Positions 9,151-17,136 of a stretch of 17,136 nucleotides of DNA are shown here, piece by piece. Under the pieces are notes generated by a model. The model saw only the letters and a program-made list of their open reading frames with translations. It was not told where the DNA came from and ran no database searches. Source of the DNA: Theristus sp. LFF4_11 (Eukaryota; Nematoda; Chromadorea; Monhysterida; Xyalidae); assembly GCA_030248135.1 (NCBI GenBank), contig JASANC010005420.1, positions 1 through 17,136 on the forward strand, in the 5' to 3' direction. The position numbers were made by a program, and so were the translations under genes. The stretch's first letter is position 1; every line of letters begins with the position of its first letter.

Positions 9151-9194
9151 CCTAATTCGATACAAAACGAATTAGGGATCTGGGCAATTGCCCA
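9151..9194. repeat. Stem-loop and adjacent palindrome at the edge of the outer element
   Basis: CCTAATTCG (9151-9159) and CGAATTAGG (9168-9176) form a perfect 9-bp stem with an 8-base loop ATACAAAA. Four bases further on TGGGCAATTGCCCA (9181-9194) is a perfect 14-bp palindrome. The complement of the loop, TTTTGTAT, also occurs just outside the left end of the outer element near 6521, hinting that the true termini extend this far. Confidence 0.5.
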
Positions 9195-9980
9195 TGTCTT
9201 TACCCTAGAAAGAGGCTGAAGTTGAAAAACATTTGGAGGGCACAAACTCTATCCAAAAAACTCAATTCACAAACAAAACGAGAACCGAAAACTGAAGAAC
9301 CCGAAACAATCAACAAACAAAAAACTTCACTGAGTGGCTTTCCTAAACACAAGATTAAGAACAGCAACGACGCCTGTGACGGCTCAACACTATGATGAAA
9401 AAACCAAAAAAAACAAAGAAATAAGTCTATGAGCTGTCTCTTCATTCATCATTTTATTTTGTTTGTTTTTTCTTTTTTTGCACATCTTTTTTCTTTTTTT
9501 CTTTCTTTTTTCTTTTTTTGAAGAGACGCAGAAACAGACATACCGCAAACACACAAAGGACTCTTAAAACAGTCACACACTTCGACACATACAAAAAACG
9601 ATCCAAAACGCACGGAACATAAACGAAGCAACCGAAACAAAAACGAAACTGAGCCAGGTCAAACGAGAAAAAAATCTGAACTGAACGGAACACAACAAAA
9701 CGAACTCAAAAATCAAAAATGAATAGATGCCGAGTCGAATTTCTCGCGAACACAGGAAATGATTCTTGAACCAAGTTACACATCAAAAAGACGAACCAAA
9801 GCAAACTGAACAAAAGCACAACAATCGAAACAAAACGATGTATACCTGGCAAAAACATAATCGAAAAACGGTACGAAACAAGACGAAATCAGCTTTCCAA
9901 AAGAAAAAAGACGAACTTTTCAAAATTGTGCCAAAAATGAGGTTAGGGAGAAATTGTGGGCATTGATAAAACTGCGCAGA
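9195..9980. other. AC-rich, T-poor intergenic tract with one T-rich block
   Basis: From about 9230 to 9420 and again from about 9530 to 9910 the plus strand is dominated by A and C, with motifs such as CGAAAC and AACAAAA and few T. Between them, 9440-9530 is mostly T with scattered C. Long minus-strand frames are a by-product of this skew (runs of Phe, Leu and Lys) and are not considered genes. No repeat unit of fixed length was found. Confidence 0.45.
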
Positions 9981-10069
9981 CCCAACCCGATAAAAATTGT
10001 GCATATTAGCAAAAACTTTTTCGATTTTTTTTTGCTTTTATATTTAGTTTTTTTACACACATTTATGCT

Positions 10070-10283
10070 TAATTTATCTTCATCTTCATGTTATCTTCAT
10101 TTTCATCTTATTTTATCTCAGTAGCTGCACCTTTTTTCCTTGTTCCTGTTCCTCCATTCATTGATTCATGCTTTTCTTGTTTGTTTGTTAAATTATTGGT
10201 GTTTTTGCTGAAAGCAAAAAAGCAATTGACTTTGACCTTATAAAACCGCAGAAATCTGACACACAGAAGGCCGAGTTGCACGA
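10070..10283 (+). promoter_or_regulatory. Putative 5' region of the synaptojanin gene
   Basis: A pyrimidine-rich tract with repeated ATCTTCAT (about 10074-10110) runs into TTTATCTCAG (10112-10121), which could be the acceptor of a 5' UTR intron or of a trans-spliced leader. TTATAAAA at 10238-10245, 39 bases before the ATG, is TATA-like. The two readings compete: a TATA box this close would leave a very short leader. Nothing else in the interval looks coding. Confidence 0.35.
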
Positions 10284-14265
<3,982 letters not shown>

Positions 14266-14719
14266 GTCAGGCCAAGTGGCTTCGACCAAAGTCAACCGAA
14301 GCGGCATTCATGATTTCGTGAATTCGGTAGACGCGGTAGAATTTCGTGACCACGTAGCTATGTTTTAACACAGTTACGCGTTGCTAAATACTGCTTCATG
14401 AATGACCCTTTAAGACTCGCTTTTTGAGTCGACCGACCCGGCCTCCACACCTCTAGGCACAGTTTTTGAAAAATTTTCAAATTTTGATGAAAGTAGCACC
14501 AGTCTAACCGTCTCGATGCGCTGAGTTCGAAAATCATATTTATTTTTTAATTTGACCCGGTTTTATGCTTCAAAAAACGAAAAAACCGTTTTTTGGGGGG
14601 ACCTTTAGAAAAATAGTTCTAACTCGCCTCTGCGTTAAGCTATTAACAAAATTCAAAAACCAATCGATTTTGCTATTGCTTGCGCACATTTTTCATGTCA
14701 ACAATGTTATACAAAAATG
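14266..14719. other. Sequence after synaptojanin exon 11 within the left arm; no further exon
   Basis: A 52-bp piece of the palindromic family (14351-14402) resembles the intron 3 element. ATTTCGTGA appears twice (near 14312 and 14341). GACTC and GAGTC bracket a short stem at 14414-14430. The rest is AT-rich with a six-G run near 14595. I looked for the next synaptojanin exon, which should continue the SAC C-terminus towards the 5-phosphatase, and did not find it. Confidence 0.5.
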
Positions 14720-15628
14720 CTGTTTTATGCTTTAAAACGTGTTGTTCATAAGGGCGGTACAGGTAAGCCCCGGCCCATCGCTAAATTTTGATATTTCGAG
14801 TTTTTGTGCCCAAACCAACCTACTAAGGGTACTTATTACGCATACCAATTTTTAGCCCAAAACTCCAACCCTATGGCTCACTACGGGCAAATTTAGATTT
14901 TGGCCGATTTTTGGTCAATTTTTGGCTTTTGTCAGAAAAACGATTTTTTTGGGTTTTGGGGGGTTGAAATCAAAAATCCAACTTTACCACGTTGTTCAGC
15001 GCATTTTTCTGGGTATGTACCGTATTTTTCAGACTGACTCAAAAGCAATTTTCTAGGCCGAAAGTCACAAGTTTTTCAACAACAAATTTACTCATAACCC
15101 TGTGACCACAAGAACTGGAAAATTTCAGTAATGCCAAAAGATAGCCCAAATTCTCCGCTACAAGATGCAAAAAAAATTTCCGGGGGCAATAACTTTATAA
15201 GCATGTAACAAAACAACTTTTGTCGTCGGCCCCCCATGAAAAACGCGAAATATAAGTTTTTCAAGCAATTGCGTTGAAAATGTGGGTAGAAATGCCAATA
15301 ATAAAACTGATACCAATGTTTTCGGATACGTAGAATCCAATGGTAATAACTATTTACTATTAACGGTGGTTGGGGTTTTATTGTGTGGTCCTGTTTTGTT
15401 TTTGGTTTTTTTTTTTGGTTGTCTTTTTGTTTTGTGGGGTTGTTTTTTTGTGTATTGATTTTGTTTTTTTTTTTTTTTTTAGTGTTTTTTGTTTTTTTTT
15501 TTTTGTTTTGTTTTTTTTTTTTTTGTGTTTTTTTTTTTTTTTTTTGTTTTTTTTGTTGTTTTTTTTTTTTGTGTTGTTTAATGTTTTATATTAGGTATTG
15601 GTTGGTGTTATGATGAAAAAAAAAGTAA
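14720..15628. other. Spacer of the palindrome, ending in a C-free G/T-rich tract
   Basis: About 910 bp separates the arms. The left two-thirds (14720-15360) is unique-looking AT-rich DNA with phrases such as GGCCGATTTTTGGTCAATTT and no coding potential that I can support. From about 15364 it becomes nearly pure T and G. There is no C at all from 15424 to 15646, with T runs up to about 18 and very few A before 15590. Translations of this tract are only Phe/Leu/Val strings. Confidence 0.7.
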
Positions 15629-15943
15629 AATTTTGTATATTGTTGACATGAAAAATGTGCGCAAGCAATAGCAAAATCGATTGGTTTTTGAATTTTGTTA
15701 ATAGCTTAACGCAGAGGCGAGTTAGAACTATTTTTCTAAAAGGTCCCCCCAAAAAACGGTTTTTCGTTTTTTGAAGCACAAAAACCGGGTCAAATTAAAA
15801 AATAAATATGATTTTCGAACTCAGCGCATCGAGACGGTTAGACTGATGCTACTTTCATCAAAATTTGAAAATTTTTCAAAAACTGTGCCTAGAGGTGAGT
15901 GAGGCCGGGTCGGTCGACTCAAAAAGCGAGTCTTAAAGGGTCA

Positions 15944-15996
15944 TTCATGTAAGCAGTATTTAGCAACGCGTAACTGTGTTAAAACATAGCTACGTG
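15944..15996 (-). repeat. Palindromic-family fragment in the right arm (mirror of 14351-14402)
   Basis: This is the inverted counterpart of the foldback-family fragment, with one inserted base (TTCATGTAAGCAG instead of TTCATGAAGCAG after alignment). It was carried along with the large inverted duplication rather than inserted independently. Confidence 0.6.
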
Positions 15997-16081
15997 GTCA
16001 CGAAATTCTACCGCGTCTACCGAATTCACGAAATCATGAATGCCGCTTCGGTTGACTTTGGTCGAAGCCACTTGGCCTGAC

Positions 16082-17005
16082 CTTCGACTTCCCTTCGAGC
16101 GCCCCCGTGCCGGCGTAGATGCGACTGCACTGATCACCATTCTGCACCCAGAGATCACTGTACACTTGTTCGAAGCGTGAGGCCTGCTTCTCCGCGATTT
16201 GCAGGATTTCCAGTTGTTTCGCGAGCACCTGCGTTATGAAACGAGTGATAGACAACTATTTTTTGGGTGTTTTAGCTTTGATCAAGAATGGTTTTTCGAA
16301 TAAAACTCCGAAAAACTACTTCGACGAACCTGCATTCCAATGAACGACTGCGTGCAATTGGTGCGATCAAGACAATCCAAGCAGTTCGTTCTGACCGTGC
16401 CGGACTGCGTTCTGCAATTACTTTTTTCAGCACAATACAACACATTCACAACGAACGTCCCAAATAATGCAGGCACAGTGATTGTTTTTGTTGTCATTGC
16501 AGTCAGAGCGGTGAGCTGTTTGCACCAATGCAGAGTGATTGGTTGGCTGTCGCGGTGGCCAATCATTGCCGCACTTCCGAACCGGCAGGCCATCCATCCT
16601 TCCATCCACCCATTCATTTTATTTCGCAAACATTTCTTTTTTTATTTATTTATTTCGTTTATTTCGGAAACTCCCATAAAACTGTATATGAACAGCATGT
16701 AGTTCGGACGGCGACCCAATTAGCCAGTAGCTTTTATCCTGTGTTCCGCAGCTCTGTCGGTCCATTTCATGACCCCCCACATTCTAGCGATCACCCAACG
16801 ACAATCAAATCCAACCCTGAAACCGTATTCACCGTTTCGCGACGTCGCCAACCGAATGGAACATGTCGTACTGCTCGATCGGCTGCTTGATGCGCTCCCA
16901 GAGCAGCGTCATATTCGCCGGTTTGTTGTGTAGACGCACTAAACTGTGATAGTCGAACGCGACATACAGCACGTCGCTTGCGTGCGTCGATTTCTCGTGA
17001 TGCGT
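16082..17005 (-). pseudogene. Second, inverted copy of synaptojanin exons 9-11
   Basis: The copied exons on the minus strand are 17005-16833 (173 nt), 16411-16330 (82 nt) and 16228-16082 (147 nt), the same lengths as the plus-strand exons. Splice sites are kept: acceptors TTGCAG and ACGCAG, donors GTGAAT, GTTCGT and GTCAGG. The catalytic loop CLDCLDRTN is intact, and no frame-breaking change is seen in the exons. Within the window the copy lacks exons 1-8, which could exist further right if the repeat goes on. I call it a pseudogene because it is a partial gene copy, but it could be the matching piece of a second complete gene or of the other allele. Confidence 0.75.
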
Positions 17006-17136
17006 CTGCAATGAGAAAAACATGAAAAGGTGCAAAAGGAAGTCGACGAACAGACAAAACAATAAAGAGCGGATTTAAATGCAGCCAAAACTAGGGCTCT
17101 GTGCTAATTTGGCTAATTTGCCAAATTTGCGGTATC

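Larger units (their letters stand above)
6535..9151. mobile_element. Outer DNA element with long terminal inverted repeats, interrupted by nested insertions
   Basis: The right end (9059-9151), read on the minus strand, matches the left end (6535-6551 continued at 7378-7443 once the nested hAT MITE is set aside). Shared blocks include AGTGGCCAACGTGCATAGTG, CTAGTTATAGTGTCC and CATATCCCAAAGTGGCCACG. The terminal repeats are therefore about 83-93 bp and diverge mainly by one indel and a few substitutions. Without the nested hAT MITE, the poly-C MITE and their target duplications, the element would be roughly 1.3 kb. No transposase frame remains, so it is non-autonomous or decayed. I found no clear target duplication at the outer edges, so the exact termini are uncertain by several bases. 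Confidence 0.7.
15629..17136 (-). repeat. Right arm of the large inverted repeat
   Basis: This is the reverse complement of 13209-14719 with scattered differences. Examples are C for T opposite 13225, TTTTTCT for eight T near 13325, five for six T near 14032, an extra A opposite 14397, altered bases near 14450 and T for C opposite 14499. Differences occur both in homopolymers and outside them. Confidence 0.95.

Noticed and set aside
9151..9176. Helitron 3' hairpin
   Set aside because: The stem is AT-rich and not followed by CTRR; the element has terminal inverted repeats, which Helitrons lack.
9200..9693. Hydrophobic minus-strand proteins
   Set aside because: The Phe/Leu/Cys-rich translations follow from the A-rich plus strand and T-rich block; no start context or domain supports a gene.
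15370..15613. Membrane-like proteins in the spacer
   Set aside because: They are translations of T/G homopolymer sequence, mostly Phe, and probably not even reliable sequence.

Overview
This is nuclear DNA from an animal. Both recognisable genes have short introns with GT/AG borders and phases that join exactly, and their products (a Lifeguard/TMBIM4-like membrane protein and a synaptojanin-type SAC phosphatase) are eukaryotic. Compact introns (about 100-990 bp), dense small DNA transposons and a CR1/Jockey-type reverse transcriptase fit an invertebrate. A nematode is my best guess, held loosely. There are no bacterial operons, tRNA, rRNA or CRISPR arrays. Layout: 1-878 is intron or 3' flank of the TMBIM4-like gene, with degenerate TTCTGCA-type repeats. 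879-3091 (minus) holds four coding exons of that gene, 206 codons; its last exons lie off the left edge. Its introns carry a small inverted-repeat element (1184-1338) and a hAT-type MITE (1700-2430). 3092-4750 is intergenic with no gene I can support. 4751-5980 (minus) is a 409-codon fragment of non-LTR retrotransposon reverse transcriptase. 5981-6534 is AT-rich intergenic DNA. 6535-9151 is a nest of mobile elements: an outer element with long terminal inverted repeats and a repeated AGTGKCCA motif, a second hAT MITE copy (6552-7369) that itself holds a 68-bp retroposon tail, a poly-C MITE (7627-8076) and a 103-bp hairpin. 9152-10283 is AC-rich, T-poor DNA leading to the synaptojanin 5' region. 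10284-14265 (plus) holds eleven coding exons (476 codons) of the synaptojanin SAC domain, including the C-x5-R catalytic loop. The most striking structure is at the right end. From about 13209 the sequence is repeated in reverse orientation from about 15629 to the window end (17136), so exons 9-11 and their introns exist twice, head to head, around a spacer of about 910 bp. That spacer ends in a 223-base stretch without a single C. The arms are nearly identical but not perfectly so. The synaptojanin inositol 5-phosphatase half is absent from both arms as far as they run. This is either a real recent inverted duplication that breaks the gene or a joining error between two haplotypes; reads crossing the spacer would decide. 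No wholly new biochemical system is evident. The novelty lies in the palindrome and in unnamed transposon families with clear termini and target duplications.
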